From Roseburia hominis (GTDB lineage: Bacteria; Bacillota; Clostridia; Lachnospirales; Lachnospiraceae), in NCBI GenBank assembly GCA_021771815.1, contig JAETOE010000004.1, positions 1-64,000 on the forward strand: a stretch of DNA of 64,000 bases, given 5' to 3'. The notes below the pieces were generated by a model. That model ran no database searches. It had not been told where the DNA came from and was given only the letters and a program-made list of their open reading frames with translations. Made by a program: the position numbers and the translations under genes. Within the stretch, counting starts at the first letter, position 1. Every line of letters starts with the position of its first letter. Positions 44,247-52,666 of the stretch are shown here, piece after piece.

Positions 44247-44639
44247 ATGGGAAAATCAGAAGCATTTGTGTTATATTTACAACAGGAAAAGAAGAATTGC
44301 GAGAGCAGAGAACATGCATTGATTGCCGACGAGCGCAAGGACGAGGCGAATCTATGCAAAATTGAAGCAAACATCTACGACATTTTTGAGACGCTTTATC
44401 TTGAGGCGTACCACAGGGCGGCGCAGAGCAAAGAGGATCAGGGGGCAGCGAATGAGAAAGCAGAGAGCGTCTTTCTTGCAAAAGCGGAGGCTGTTCCGCA
44501 AAACTGGCGGATAAGCTACGAAAAGGCGAAAGTACATCAGGATGCGCCAAAGCTTTTGATCGAGGAGACGAAGCTGAACGCGGCGGCGCGTATCATGGAG
44601 GAATATCGTAGTCTGATGGAAGAAGGGAAGAGAGAATAA
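44247..44639 (+). CDS. Unknown protein, 130 residues
   Basis: No family was recognised. The sequence is almost all helical and highly charged, with a probable coiled-coil character (ERKDEANLCKIEANIYDIFE and NAAARIMEEYRSLMEEGKRE). There is no signal peptide or membrane helix. It starts after AAGGAGAGG, and its TAA overlaps the ATG of the DUF2087 regulator by one base, so it is probably a partner or co-regulator of that protein. Confidence 0.75.
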   Translation: MGKSEAFVLYLQQEKKNCESREHALIADERKDEANLCKIEANIYDIFETLYLEAYHRAAQSKEDQGAANEKAESVFLAKAEAVPQNWRISYEKAKVHQDAPKLLIEETKLNAAARIMEEYRSLMEEGKRE

Positions 44640-45199
44640 TGACAGAGACAGAGGCAATCAAGCTATTTAAGTGTCTGGCGGATAAGTCCAGACTGCAGAT
44701 CATCAAGTCGCTGATGCAGGAAGATATGTATGTGGAGCGTCTCGCGGAGCGGCTCGGACTTACGGCGCCGACGATTTCCTTTCATCTGAAAAAGCTGGAG
44801 GATGCAGGTGCGGTAGTGTCATATAAGGAGCAGTATTATACGATGTACTCCTTAAAGAAAGACGTATTTATGACAAATATCATAGATATTTTAAAGGAAG
44901 AGTCGGCAGAAGCGAAGCTCCAGCAGGAACGTGAGGAGGCATACCGGAAAAAGGTCATCAATGCATTTTTTGAATACGGCAAATTAAAATCAATCCCGGC
45001 ACAGCGAAAAAAGGAGCGAATTGTTTTGGAGGAAATCGCACGAAACTTTGAAAAAGGCAGGAAATACATGGAGCGCGAGGTCAATCTCATCATTGCCGAT
45101 TACCACGATGATTTCTGCACGATACGCCGCGATATGATTTCAGAGGGAATCTTAGAGCGAGACAAAGAGGCGTACTGGCTGAGCGAGACACAGTCGTGA
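44639..45199 (+). CDS. ArsR-type regulator with DUF2087
   Basis: The 186-residue protein has an N-terminal winged helix (about 1-85) with FKCLADKSRLQIIKSL and ERLGLTAPTISFHLKKLEDA, typical of ArsR regulators. A C-terminal DUF2087 domain (about 105-180) contains KVINAFFEYGKLKSIPAQRKK and REVNLIIADYHDDFCTIRRD. DUF2087 is common in such regulators and its role is not established. No metal-binding cysteine pair is visible. It is translationally coupled to the preceding small gene and probably regulates that operon. Confidence 0.88.
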   Translation: MTETEAIKLFKCLADKSRLQIIKSLMQEDMYVERLAERLGLTAPTISFHLKKLEDAGAVVSYKEQYYTMYSLKKDVFMTNIIDILKEESAEAKLQQEREEAYRKKVINAFFEYGKLKSIPAQRKKERIVLEEIARNFEKGRKYMEREVNLIIADYHDDFCTIRRDMISEGILERDKEAYWLSETQS

Positions 45200-45274
45200 C
45201 ACATCATATGTATTTGAGACGACGATAAAAGCGGCGGCTGGTGATATGAGAATCGTCATCAAAGTGTTTTTGAA

Positions 45275-45325
45275 TGTAAACCACTTTAGAAAACAAGTTG
45301 ACAATACAAAAAAGTGTGCTATGAT
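45275..45325 (+). promoter_or_regulatory. bioY promoter with a BirA-like operator
   Basis: TTGACA (45298-45303) and TATGAT (45320-45325) are 16 nt apart. Inverted half-sites TGTAAACC (45275-45282) and AGTTGACA (45296-45303), 13 nt apart, resemble the BirA operator of Firmicutes and overlap the -35. This would repress biotin uptake when biotin is ample. Confidence 0.6.
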
Positions 45326-45405
45326 AATCCTTGTACAAAACGCACAATGCGCATGCAGAAGATATGAGACGCAGAAGCGCTAACTGTGCAGAAACGAGGA
45401 AAATT

Positions 45406-45963
45406 ATGAAAATATCAACAAAAACGATTGTAACAGTCGGTATGTTTACCGCCGTATTAAGTGTCTTATCGATTATGACGATCCCGATGCCAAGCGGTGT
45501 TCCGGTAACGCTCCAGACCTTTGCGATGGCACTCTGCGGCTATGTGCTCGGCGCAAAGAAGGGAGTGTCCTCCACACTGCTTTACATATTGCTCGGAACG
45601 ATCGGTGTTCCGGTATTTGCGGGAATGACAGGCGGTCCGTCCTGGCTTGTGGGCTACAGCGGCGGCTTTATCTGGGGCTTTATCTTTCTTACGCTGCTCT
45701 GCGGTCTGGGCGGAAAGCAGAAGAATATCGTAATCAGTCTTGTACTCGGAATGGCGGGACTTGCCGTCTGCCATCTCTTTGGTGTGCTTCAGTTCGCTAT
45801 TGTGGCGTCAAGCCCGTTTCCGGCAGCATTTGTGACAGTGTCTGTTCCGTATATCCTCAAAGATGTGATCTCGGTCGTCGGCGCCTATCTTGCGGCGATT
45901 CCGATTCGGAAAGCACTGCGTGCAGGAAATATTTTAAACGAGGAAGTGCGCGCGGCAGCGTAG
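45406..45963 (+). CDS. bioY: Biotin transporter BioY
   Basis: The 185-residue membrane protein is the substrate-binding S-component of an ECF biotin transporter, with about six helices. The family pattern is seen in MTIPMPSGVPVTLQTFAMAL, KKGVSSTLLYILLGTIGVPV and FAGMTGGPSWLVGYSGGFIW. The start at 45406 follows CGAGGA; the in-frame ATG at 45331 lies too close to the promoter. No ECF ATPases are nearby, so it either shares a general module or works alone. Confidence 0.94.
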   Translation: MKISTKTIVTVGMFTAVLSVLSIMTIPMPSGVPVTLQTFAMALCGYVLGAKKGVSSTLLYILLGTIGVPVFAGMTGGPSWLVGYSGGFIWGFIFLTLLCGLGGKQKNIVISLVLGMAGLAVCHLFGVLQFAIVASSPFPAAFVTVSVPYILKDVISVVGAYLAAIPIRKALRAGNILNEEVRAAA

Positions 45964-46008
45964 ATAAAGATACAGTTCTTATAGGCTATATGTGGGAGGA
46001 GAATTGCA

Positions 46009-46428
46009 ATGAACAAATTCCGGGCACATCATATCATCTGCACCTCGCTCTACGAGGGAAAGGGCTACAGCGGTGCATTCTGTGAAAATATGACGTCGAT
46101 TGTCGAACGCCTTCGAAGCGATCCCGATGAGGCGCTTCTCCTTGTAGCAGAACCGGACATGATCTGCGCGAATTGCCCGAACCGTACGGAGGGGAATGAA
46201 TGTTCAGAGAATCACAACCGCGTGGTAGACAAAGACCGCAGGGTCATCGAGCAGTTCGGATTGAAGGAGAACGAGGTCTACACTTACCGTGAGATGTGCA
46301 GACATGCGCGCGGGGCGATGACGGAAGCATTTTTTATGGAAAATTGCGGGAAATGCGACTGGCGCAGACAGGGACTGTGCAAATACGAGGATCTGCTCGC
46401 GCAGCTCGACCGCTGTATCGCGAAGTAA
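46009..46428 (+). CDS. DUF1284 family protein
   Basis: The 139-residue protein starts with the DUF1284 signature RAHHIICTSLYEGKGYSGAF. It contains at least eight cysteines, including CANC followed by CSENH, and NCGKCDWRRQGLCKYEDL, so an iron-sulfur or zinc site is likely. No function is established for the family. It lies 45 bp after bioY behind GGGAGGAG, and a strong terminator follows. Confidence 0.88.
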   Translation: MNKFRAHHIICTSLYEGKGYSGAFCENMTSIVERLRSDPDEALLLVAEPDMICANCPNRTEGNECSENHNRVVDKDRRVIEQFGLKENEVYTYREMCRHARGAMTEAFFMENCGKCDWRRQGLCKYEDLLAQLDRCIAK

Positions 46429-46442
46429 AACAATCCGAAAAG

Positions 46443-46485
46443 CGCGCCCGGTACAGATAATTCTTCTGTGCCGGGCGCGTTTTTT
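46443..46485. terminator. Bidirectional terminator
   Basis: CGCGCCCGGTACAGA (46443-46457) pairs with TCTGTGCCGGGCGCG (46465-46479) with one wobble, followed by T6. It lies between the convergent DUF1284 and ClC genes. Confidence 0.88.
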
Positions 46486-46508
46486 GTGCACAGATGCGCA
46501 CTTTTGTT

Positions 46509-47768
46509 CTACAGAGTCTTCTTATTGATATAATTTGTCTTGTACTTCGAGTAGACGATCTTCTGACTCTGGTAAAGTCCGAAATAGCCCGACAGCATAT
46601 AGCTGAACGCGACGGCAAGTAGGAAGTAGGGCATTCCGTCGTAGCCGAACAATTCAAAACTGATGAGCAGCGAGGTGATCGGGCAATTCGTCACGCCGCA
46701 GAATACGGCGGACATACCGACCGCGGTGCAAAGCGTCGGGGAGAAGCCCAGGAGATTGCCGAAGAGACAGCCGAAGGCGGCTCCGGTAAAGAGCGATGGC
46801 ACGATCTCGCCGCCCTTGTAGCCCGCACCGAGCGTCGCCGCGGTAAAGAGCATCTTTAAGAAAAATGCTTCCGGGCGCACCGAACCGTCCATGCACTTTG
46901 CGATAATGTTGATTCCGGTGCCGTTGTAGGTCTGGTCGCCGACGAGCAGGGTCAGCACAATCACCACGCAGCCGCCTGCGAAGACCCGTACATAGGCATT
47001 CGAAAAAAGCTTCTTATATAGACGGCCCGACTGGTGGAGCATCACACAGAAGAGAATGCTCACGAGCGCGCAGAGAATCGCGAGAAACGAAATCTCCACC
47101 GCTGAGGTAACGGTAAAAGACGGAATCCTGCCAAGCGGGAAACCGTCGGGGGTCACGCCGAACGATGTGGCGATCGCATGCGCGATCAGAGAAGAAATCA
47201 CACAGGGGACAAGCGCCGCATAGTACATGATCCCTACACTGACGACCTCCATCGAGAAGATCGCCGCCGCCATCGGCGTGCCGAACATTGCGGAAAATGC
47301 CGCGCTCATGCCGCACATAATCATAATGTGCTTGTCCTTCTCGTCGAAATGAAAAAGCTTCCCGAGCGCGTTTCCGATGCTGCCGCCAAGCTGTAAGGCA
47401 GCGCCCTCGCGTCCGGCGGAGCCTCCGAAAAGATGTGTGATCAGCGTCGAGATGAAAATAAGCGGCGCCATGCGAAGCGGCAGCTCGTCGCCGGAATGGA
47501 TGGCGGAGAGCACCAGGTTGGTTCCGGTATCGCGCTCGTCATGCAGCAGCCTGTACGCGCCGACAATTAAAAGCCCGCCGATCGGCAGCAGGAAAATCAG
47601 CCATGGATTCTTCGTGCGGACTAATGTGACAAGTCCCATTGCAAGATAAAAAAGCGTACCCGCAGAGCCGACAATGATGCCGGAAAGGACTGCAAAAACA
47701 ACCCATTTGACGGAGGCTTTCGCACGCTCGAAATTATGTCTGACTTTGTGCCTGATGATTTCTTTCAT
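46509..47768 (-). CDS. ClC family chloride channel/antiporter
   Basis: The membrane protein has about 419 residues and roughly 16 hydrophobic segments. The ClC selectivity motif appears as GSAGREGAALQLGGSIG, with the gating Glu present and Ala replacing the usual Pro; GAGYKGGEIVPSLFTGAAFG and MSAVFCGVTNCPITSLLISF are also conserved. These transporters exchange Cl- for H+, or in some clades export fluoride. The fluoride-type motifs were not checked in detail. The start is uncertain: an ATG at 47795 has no ribosome site, while that at 47768 has AGAAAGG somewhat far upstream. Confidence 0.9.
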   Translation of the reverse strand: MKEIIRHKVRHNFERAKASVKWVVFAVLSGIIVGSAGTLFYLAMGLVTLVRTKNPWLIFLLPIGGLLIVGAYRLLHDERDTGTNLVLSAIHSGDELPLRMAPLIFISTLITHLFGGSAGREGAALQLGGSIGNALGKLFHFDEKDKHIMIMCGMSAAFSAMFGTPMAAAIFSMEVVSVGIMYYAALVPCVISSLIAHAIATSFGVTPDGFPLGRIPSFTVTSAVEISFLAILCALVSILFCVMLHQSGRLYKKLFSNAYVRVFAGGCVVIVLTLLVGDQTYNGTGINIIAKCMDGSVRPEAFFLKMLFTAATLGAGYKGGEIVPSLFTGAAFGCLFGNLLGFSPTLCTAVGMSAVFCGVTNCPITSLLISFELFGYDGMPYFLLAVAFSYMLSGYFGLYQSQKIVYSKYKTNYINKKTL

Positions 47769-47854
47769 AGTAGATGACAGTACCTTTCTAAACATACTTA
47801 TATAAAAATTTTAGCATTTCCTTAACCGTTTTACAACAGAAAGCTGTCATGAAA

Positions 47855-47942
47855 TGACAAGAAAAATTGTCAAATCGTGTAGAAAAGGCGTTGACAAGAA
47901 AAGTTGTCATTGATATAATTAAGCTGACAAGAAAAGTTGTCA
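47855..47942 (+). promoter_or_regulatory. Consensus promoter with three TGACAA-N6-TTGTCA operators
   Basis: TTGACA (47891-47896), 17 nt and TATAAT (47914-47919) form a perfect sigma-A promoter. The 18-bp palindrome TGACAAGAAAAGTTGTCA occurs at 47892-47909 and 47925-47942, and a one-base variant at 47855-47872. A fourth, related palindrome (TGTCAT/ATGACA) lies at 47845-47859. The copies cover upstream DNA, the -35/spacer and the start site. The XRE protein encoded next is the likely binder. Confidence 0.85.
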
Positions 47943-47973
47943 CAACAGGATAAGGCGAAAGGCGGAATGGCAT

Positions 47974-48231
47974 ATGCCGTTATATAATAAGTTGAAGGAA
48001 TATCGGGCGAAAATAGATGTGAATCAGCAGGAGATGGGACAGTTGGTCGGCGTGTCCAGACAGACGATCAGCCAGATTGAGCGGGGGGATTATTCGCCGT
48101 CCGTGACGCTGGCGCTCAAGATCGCGAAGGTGTTCGACGTTCCGGTCGAGGAGATTTTCACGTGGGTGGAAGAGGAGGAGAACAAAGATGCAGGCGCAGG
48201 AAGAGAAGGGAGTTTGCGGCATGAGAGATGA
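47974..48231 (+). CDS. XRE-family transcriptional regulator
   Basis: The 85-residue protein is essentially one Cro/CI-type helix-turn-helix domain: NQQEMGQLVGVSRQTISQIE with recognition helix, then RGDYSPSVTLALKIAKVFDV and an acidic tail. This small type usually acts as a dimeric repressor. Three identical operators on its own promoter suggest tight autoregulation. The last 44 bases overlap the start of the DUF3169 gene in another frame. Together they form a regulator/membrane-protein pair seen in other Firmicutes. Confidence 0.9.
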   Translation: MPLYNKLKEYRAKIDVNQQEMGQLVGVSRQTISQIERGDYSPSVTLALKIAKVFDVPVEEIFTWVEEEENKDAGAGREGSLRHER

Positions 48232-49057
48232 AAAGGTAATTGAGAATACAAAGGTAAATGAGAACAGACGGGAGGATAAGCGGTTCTTTAAGAAATTTAT
48301 CATAGTACTCGTGCTCGCGACGGTCGGCGGGGGAATTGTGGGAGCGGCGTCGCAAGTTGTGGCGGAAGGCGTGGCGGGAGCGGCAGATCGTCTGCTTTCG
48401 GCGTTTTTGCTGGTGGCGCCGTTTGGTAATCTGATTCTTACGCTGCTGCTTCTGGTATGGTATATCGCAGTGTTTGGACGTTTGCGGAAACAGTTTCTTG
48501 CATGGGACGGCGAGGATGAAGAGACGATCGAAAGTATCGAAGGGAAACTTTCTGCCGGAATGATTTTGACAAGTATCGCGTCTATTCTGAGCTACTTTTT
48601 TATGGGGGCAGGCTTTTATGCGATCGCTCATTTAGAGATGGACCCGTATCGGGTGATGTCATTGGCTCGTCTGGCGGCGGTGTTCGGCGGTCTTATCTGT
48701 GTGATGGTTCTGATGACCGTTATGCAGAAGAACATCGTGAATCTGATCAAGGAGATCAATCCGGAGAAGCAGGGCAGTGTTTACGACACGGGCTTTCGGA
48801 AAAAATGGAGTGCCAGCTGTGACGAGATGGAGCGGATGCAGACCTACGAGGCGGGATTCTATGCGTATCAGGTCGGCGCGTATACCTGTATCGTATTGTT
48901 TATGGTTTGTTTTGTAGGCATGCTCACATGGGACTGGGGCCTTCTGCCGCTTGCGATGGTACTGCTTGTGTGGCTGGTGCAGACGGTCGCGTATGGGATG
49001 AAGTGCAGGAAGCTGTCGGGGCACGGAAAGAAGCATAAAAAGTCTTATCGGGCATGA
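48188..49057 (+). CDS. DUF3169-like membrane protein
   Basis: The 289-residue protein has about six hydrophobic segments, including IIVLVLATVGGGIVGAASQV, GNLILTLLLLVWYIAVFGRL and LLPLAMVLLVWLVQTVAYG. A soluble central part contains VYDTGFRKKWSASCDEMERM. The layout and its pairing with a small XRE regulator fit the DUF3169 family, whose function is unknown. ATG 48188 is chosen because GGAGGAG at 48174-48180 lies inside the XRE gene at the right distance, so the two genes overlap by 44 bases. Confidence 0.8.
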   Translation: MQAQEEKGVCGMRDEKVIENTKVNENRREDKRFFKKFIIVLVLATVGGGIVGAASQVVAEGVAGAADRLLSAFLLVAPFGNLILTLLLLVWYIAVFGRLRKQFLAWDGEDEETIESIEGKLSAGMILTSIASILSYFFMGAGFYAIAHLEMDPYRVMSLARLAAVFGGLICVMVLMTVMQKNIVNLIKEINPEKQGSVYDTGFRKKWSASCDEMERMQTYEAGFYAYQVGAYTCIVLFMVCFVGMLTWDWGLLPLAMVLLVWLVQTVAYGMKCRKLSGHGKKHKKSYRA

Positions 49058-49071
49058 TGCGCACTTCGCAT

Positions 49072-49100
49072 AGAATCCGGCAGAGCCGGATTCTATTTTT
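49072..49100 (+). terminator. Terminator, repeat S copy 1
   Basis: A perfect 10-bp stem, AGAATCCGGC with GCCGGATTCT (49072-49081, 49085-49094), is followed by ATTTTT. The same hairpin and its flank (GATGCGCAC, TGCAAAA) occur again at 60434-60460. Confidence 0.88.
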
Positions 49101-49148
49101 ATGCAAAACATATAAAAACGGAAGTGAAAACTTGGCAAAAATATGGAA

Positions 49149-49266
49149 AATACCAATTAGGTATTGCATTTTTCGGAAAGCGGAAATATAATTTGACTAT
49201 CAACTGAAAACGTTACCGAGAATGTTACCGAAAACAGTACCGGAAACAATACCGGAAGCGTTTCAA
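49149..49266 (+). promoter_or_regulatory. Maltodextrin promoter with palindrome and 12-bp operator array
   Basis: TTGCAT (49164-49169), 17 nt and TATAAT (49187-49192) form the promoter. AATACC-N5-GGTATT (49149-49165) overlaps the -35. From 49207 four tandem 12-bp units (AAAACGTTACCG, AGAATGTTACCG, AAAACAGTACCG, GAAACAATACCG) and a fifth partial unit (GAAGCGTTTCAA) run to 49266, straight after the expected start site. A LacI-family repressor encoded at 52667 is the obvious candidate ligand for at least one of these elements. Confidence 0.72.
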
Positions 49267-49305
49267 AGAAAAGTTGAACAACAATATTTAGGGAGGAAAT
49301 TTTTT

Positions 49306-50733
49306 ATGAAGAGAAAAGTATTATCCGTAATGCTTGCAAGTGCAATGCTTGCTACCATGTTCGCAGGATGCGGCAACGACGCTGACGCAGCAGGTGATGC
49401 GGGAACAAACGCACCGGCAGGGGACGCGGCAGCTTCCACAGAAGCGGCTGACGCGGCAGCACCGACAGCATCGGGCGAGGGCCAGGTTTACTACTTGAAC
49501 TTCAAGCCGGAGCAGAACGATGCATGGCAGGAGCTTGCAGCTACTTACACGGAGCAGACAGGTGTTCCTGTAACGGTTATCACCGCTGCAGACGGAACTT
49601 ACGAGCAGACCTTAAAGTCTGAGATCGCTAAGACCGAAGCTCCTACTTTATTCCAGGTAAACGGACCGGTCGGACTTGCAAACTGGAAGGATTACTGCAT
49701 GGATCTTTCTGGCAGCGAGCTTTACTCTCACCTGACCAGCGAGGATTACGCGTTAAAGAATGACGCGGGCGAGGTATCCGGTATTGCATATGTAATCGAG
49801 ACCTACGGTATTATTTACAATAAGAAGATCTTAAGTGATTACTGTACATTGGAGAACGCAGTGATCTCTGCGCCGGAAGACATCAACAACTTCGAGACTT
49901 TAAAGGCAGTTGCGGACGATATTCAGGCAAGGCTTGACGAGATGAACGATACCTTCGGTTATGAGTTAAAGGGAGCGTTTACTTCCGCAGGTATGGACGG
50001 TTCTTCCGACTGGAGATTTAAGACGCACCTTGCAAACCTTCCGATTTACTATGAGTACAAGGATAAGGGTATTGACGCCACAGACGCAATCGAGGGCACA
50101 TACCTTGACAACTACAAGCAGGTATGGGATATGTACATCACAGATGCAACCTGCGAGCCGGGTCTTCTTTCAAGCAAGACAGGTGACGAGGCTGAGGCTG
50201 AGTTCGGTATGGAAGAGGCAGTATTCTACCAGAACGGTACATGGGAGTACGGCAACCTGACAAACGATGACAACGGTTATCTTGTAACAGCAGAGGATAT
50301 GGGCATGATGCCGATCTACATTGGTGTAGAGGGCGAGGAGAATCAGGGACTCTGCACAGGTTCCGAGAACTACTGGTGTGTAAACAGCCAGGCATCCGCT
50401 GAAGATCAGCAGGCAACGCTTGATTTCCTGAACTGGGTAGTTACCTCCGATGAGGGGCGTGATTCTATGGCAAATGTTATGGGATTCACCACACCGTTCG
50501 ATACCTTTGCTGACGGTTACACAGCAGACAATGTATTCATCCAGGCAGACGCAGCATACACCGAGGCAGGTAAGTACTCCGTAACATGGAACTTCTCTAC
50601 CATTCCTTCCGAGACATGGAAAGACGGCGTAGGTTCCGCATTACTTGAGTATGCACAGGGCACAGGCGACTGGGATGCAGTTGTAAGCGCATTCGTTGAC
50701 GGATGGGCAACCGAGTACGCAGCAACACACTAA
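49306..50733 (+). CDS. Sugar ABC transporter binding lipoprotein (MalE-like)
   Basis: The 475-residue extracellular solute-binding protein has a lipoprotein signal ending in MFAGC (Cys22) and an A/T/G/D-rich linker. The mature family-1 fold includes YLNFKPEQNDAWQELAATY and YVIETYGIIYNKKIL. It should bind maltose or maltodextrins, judging by the linked 4-alpha-glucanotransferase. Start 49306 follows GGGAGGAA; an in-frame ATG at 49222 lies in the operator array and is not a plausible start. Codon use is strongly biased compared with its neighbours, as expected for an abundant protein. Confidence 0.92.
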   Translation: MKRKVLSVMLASAMLATMFAGCGNDADAAGDAGTNAPAGDAAASTEAADAAAPTASGEGQVYYLNFKPEQNDAWQELAATYTEQTGVPVTVITAADGTYEQTLKSEIAKTEAPTLFQVNGPVGLANWKDYCMDLSGSELYSHLTSEDYALKNDAGEVSGIAYVIETYGIIYNKKILSDYCTLENAVISAPEDINNFETLKAVADDIQARLDEMNDTFGYELKGAFTSAGMDGSSDWRFKTHLANLPIYYEYKDKGIDATDAIEGTYLDNYKQVWDMYITDATCEPGLLSSKTGDEAEAEFGMEEAVFYQNGTWEYGNLTNDDNGYLVTAEDMGMMPIYIGVEGEENQGLCTGSENYWCVNSQASAEDQQATLDFLNWVVTSDEGRDSMANVMGFTTPFDTFADGYTADNVFIQADAAYTEAGKYSVTWNFSTIPSETWKDGVGSALLEYAQGTGDWDAVVSAFVDGWATEYAATH

Positions 50734-50774
50734 TCCATGTGTGATATGGCGTCTTAGACAGACACATAGTGTTT

Positions 50775-50811
50775 AAAAGGGGTGGGCACTAACGCTGCCC
50801 ATCCCTTTTTT
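50775..50811 (+). terminator. Intercistronic terminator after the binding protein
   Basis: GGGGTGGGCA pairs with TGCCCATCCC (50779-50804 region), followed by T6. It lies between the binding-protein and permease genes and probably reduces permease transcription compared with the binding protein. Confidence 0.88.
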
Positions 50812-50868
50812 ACCCTGATGATCGAAGGCAGGGTATGTGATGTATGGTAAAAGAGAGGATAAAAGATC

Positions 50869-51711
50869 ATGGAGAAATCAATTAAAAAATATTTTCCAAT
50901 TTTTGCACTCCCGACTATGGTGGCTTTTACTCTTGGATTTATAGTTCCTTTTATTATGGGTATCTACCTGTCGTTCTGTGAGTTCACAACAATTACGGAT
51001 GCCAAGTTCGTAGGGTTGAAAAATTATATCCGGATATTTTCAGATTCGACATTTACGCATGCACTGTGGTTTACGGCATTATTTACGGTTGTTTCCGTAC
51101 TTGCCATCAACGTGCTTGCATTTGCGATTGCGATGCTCTTAACAAAGGGAATTAGGGGCACCAATGCGTTCCGTACCGTATTTTTTATGCCGAATCTGAT
51201 CGGCGGTATCGTATTAGGATATATCTGGCAGATTTTATTGAACGGAATTTTAGGACATTTCGGAAAGACGCTTACATATTCGGCTTCTTACGGATTCTGG
51301 GGACTTGTCATCCTTATGTGCTGGCAGCAGATCGGTTACATGATGATCATCTATATCTCCGGTATCCAGAATATTCCGGGCGAACTGATCGAGGCGGCGA
51401 AAATCGACGGGGCGACGGCTCCGCAGGTACTTCGTTATGTGACGATCCCGATGGTAATGCCGTCGATCACAATCTGTACATTCCTCACATTGACGAATTC
51501 CTTCAAGCTGTTCGACCAGAACCTTGCATTGACGGCGGGCGAACCGTCCAACAGCTCCCAGATGCTTGCGCTCAACATTTTTGAAACCTTCTATACGAGA
51601 ACCGGATGGGAAGGCGCAGGTCAGGCGAAGGCGGTTATCTTCTTCATTATCGTGGCGATAATCGCAGTTGCACAGAATAGAATCACCAGAAGCAAGGAGG
51701 TGCAGCAGTAA
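50869..51711 (+). CDS. Sugar ABC transporter permease (MalF-like)
   Basis: This 280-residue permease has six predicted membrane helices and the EAA loop GELIEAAKIDGATAPQVLRY, which docks with the ATPase. The N-terminal region lacks the long periplasmic insert of E. coli MalF, as usual in Firmicutes. It starts after a GAGAGGA site and ends in an ATG overlap with the second permease gene (51711). The order binding protein-permease-permease is typical of CUT1 importers. Confidence 0.93.
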   Translation: MEKSIKKYFPIFALPTMVAFTLGFIVPFIMGIYLSFCEFTTITDAKFVGLKNYIRIFSDSTFTHALWFTALFTVVSVLAINVLAFAIAMLLTKGIRGTNAFRTVFFMPNLIGGIVLGYIWQILLNGILGHFGKTLTYSASYGFWGLVILMCWQQIGYMMIIYISGIQNIPGELIEAAKIDGATAPQVLRYVTIPMVMPSITICTFLTLTNSFKLFDQNLALTAGEPSNSSQMLALNIFETFYTRTGWEGAGQAKAVIFFIIVAIIAVAQNRITRSKEVQQ

Positions 51712-52577
51712 TGGCAAAGAATACAGATAATCAGGTAAGCGCAGTCAGAAAAGCGAAGCACGGATGGCTTCTCACACTGATTTTCACATTGATTGCAGTA
51801 CTATGGCTGTATCCGATTTTTTTGGTAGTCATCAATGCAGTTAAGAAAAAGGCATTTATCACGAGAGAGCCGTTTGCGCTGCCGGATGGGCGTTCCTTCT
51901 TCGGACTTAAGAACTTTGTCAGTGGTATCGAAAAGACGAATTTCTTCTCTGCAATGGGGAATTCCGTCATCATCACCGTAGGTTCCGTTATCGTTATTAT
52001 CGTATGTACCGCGATGTGCGCATGGTACATTAACAGAGTCAAAGGAAAAATCTCCTCAGCAATGTATACGGGATGTCTGTTTGCAATGATCGTGCCGTTC
52101 CAGATGGTAATGTTCTCATTGTCCAAGCTGGCTAATATGATGCATTTGAGCAATCCGATCGGAATTATTGTCGTGTACCTCGGTTTTGGCGCAGGGCAGG
52201 CGGTATTCATGTTCAGCGGTTTTGTCAAGAGTATTCCGCTCGAGATCGAAGAGGCGGCGATGATCGACGGCTGTACGCCGCTCCAGACATTTTTCCAGAT
52301 CGTATTCCCGATTATGAAACCGACCACGATTACGGTCGCGATCTTAGAGGCAATGTGGATCTGGAACGATTACCTTCTTCCGTATCTGGTACTGGATCTG
52401 AAGAAATATAAGACGATTCCGATCGTTATCCAGTATTTGAAAGGCGGCTACGGCGCAGTAGACTGGGGAACGATGATGGCAATGTTGGTTCTTGCGATTA
52501 TTCCGATCATTATTTTCTATGCTGCATGCCAGAAATATATTATTGAGGGAGTAGTTGCAGGTGCCGTAAAAGGTTGA
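51711..52577 (+). CDS. Sugar ABC transporter permease (MalG-like)
   Basis: The 288-residue permease has six helices and the EAA loop IPLEIEEAAMIDGCTPLQTF. N-terminal PIFLVVINAVKKKAF and the IWNDYLLPYLVL segment are typical of CUT1 second permeases. The start overlaps the end of the first permease gene. No ATPase gene follows, so an MsmK-type shared ATPase encoded elsewhere is presumably used. The promoter of the LacI gene lies at its 3' end. Confidence 0.93.
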   Translation: MAKNTDNQVSAVRKAKHGWLLTLIFTLIAVLWLYPIFLVVINAVKKKAFITREPFALPDGRSFFGLKNFVSGIEKTNFFSAMGNSVIITVGSVIVIIVCTAMCAWYINRVKGKISSAMYTGCLFAMIVPFQMVMFSLSKLANMMHLSNPIGIIVVYLGFGAGQAVFMFSGFVKSIPLEIEEAAMIDGCTPLQTFFQIVFPIMKPTTITVAILEAMWIWNDYLLPYLVLDLKKYKTIPIVIQYLKGGYGAVDWGTMMAMLVLAIIPIIIFYAACQKYIIEGVVAGAVKG

Positions 52578-52583
52578 TATAAT
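52555..52583 (+). promoter_or_regulatory. Promoter of the LacI regulator gene
   Basis: TTGCAG (52555-52560) and TATAAT (52578-52583) are 17 nt apart. The -35 lies inside the permease gene and the -10 just after its stop. Confidence 0.75.
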
Positions 52584-52666
52584 GTACATAATATGTCAAT
52601 TTATGTAAAATAATGACGCATAGATTGGCAGTGTACAGTTGAATTTGAAACAGGCAGGAAAAGAGT

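Noticed and set aside
45331-45405. Longer BioY N-terminus
   Set aside because: The ATG at 45331 lies within a few bases of the expected transcription start and has no ribosome site; CGAGGA fits the start at 45406.
49222-49305. N-terminal extension of the sugar-binding protein
   Set aside because: It would translate the operator array and place 28 residues before a perfect lipoprotein signal; GGGAGGAA supports the start at 49306.
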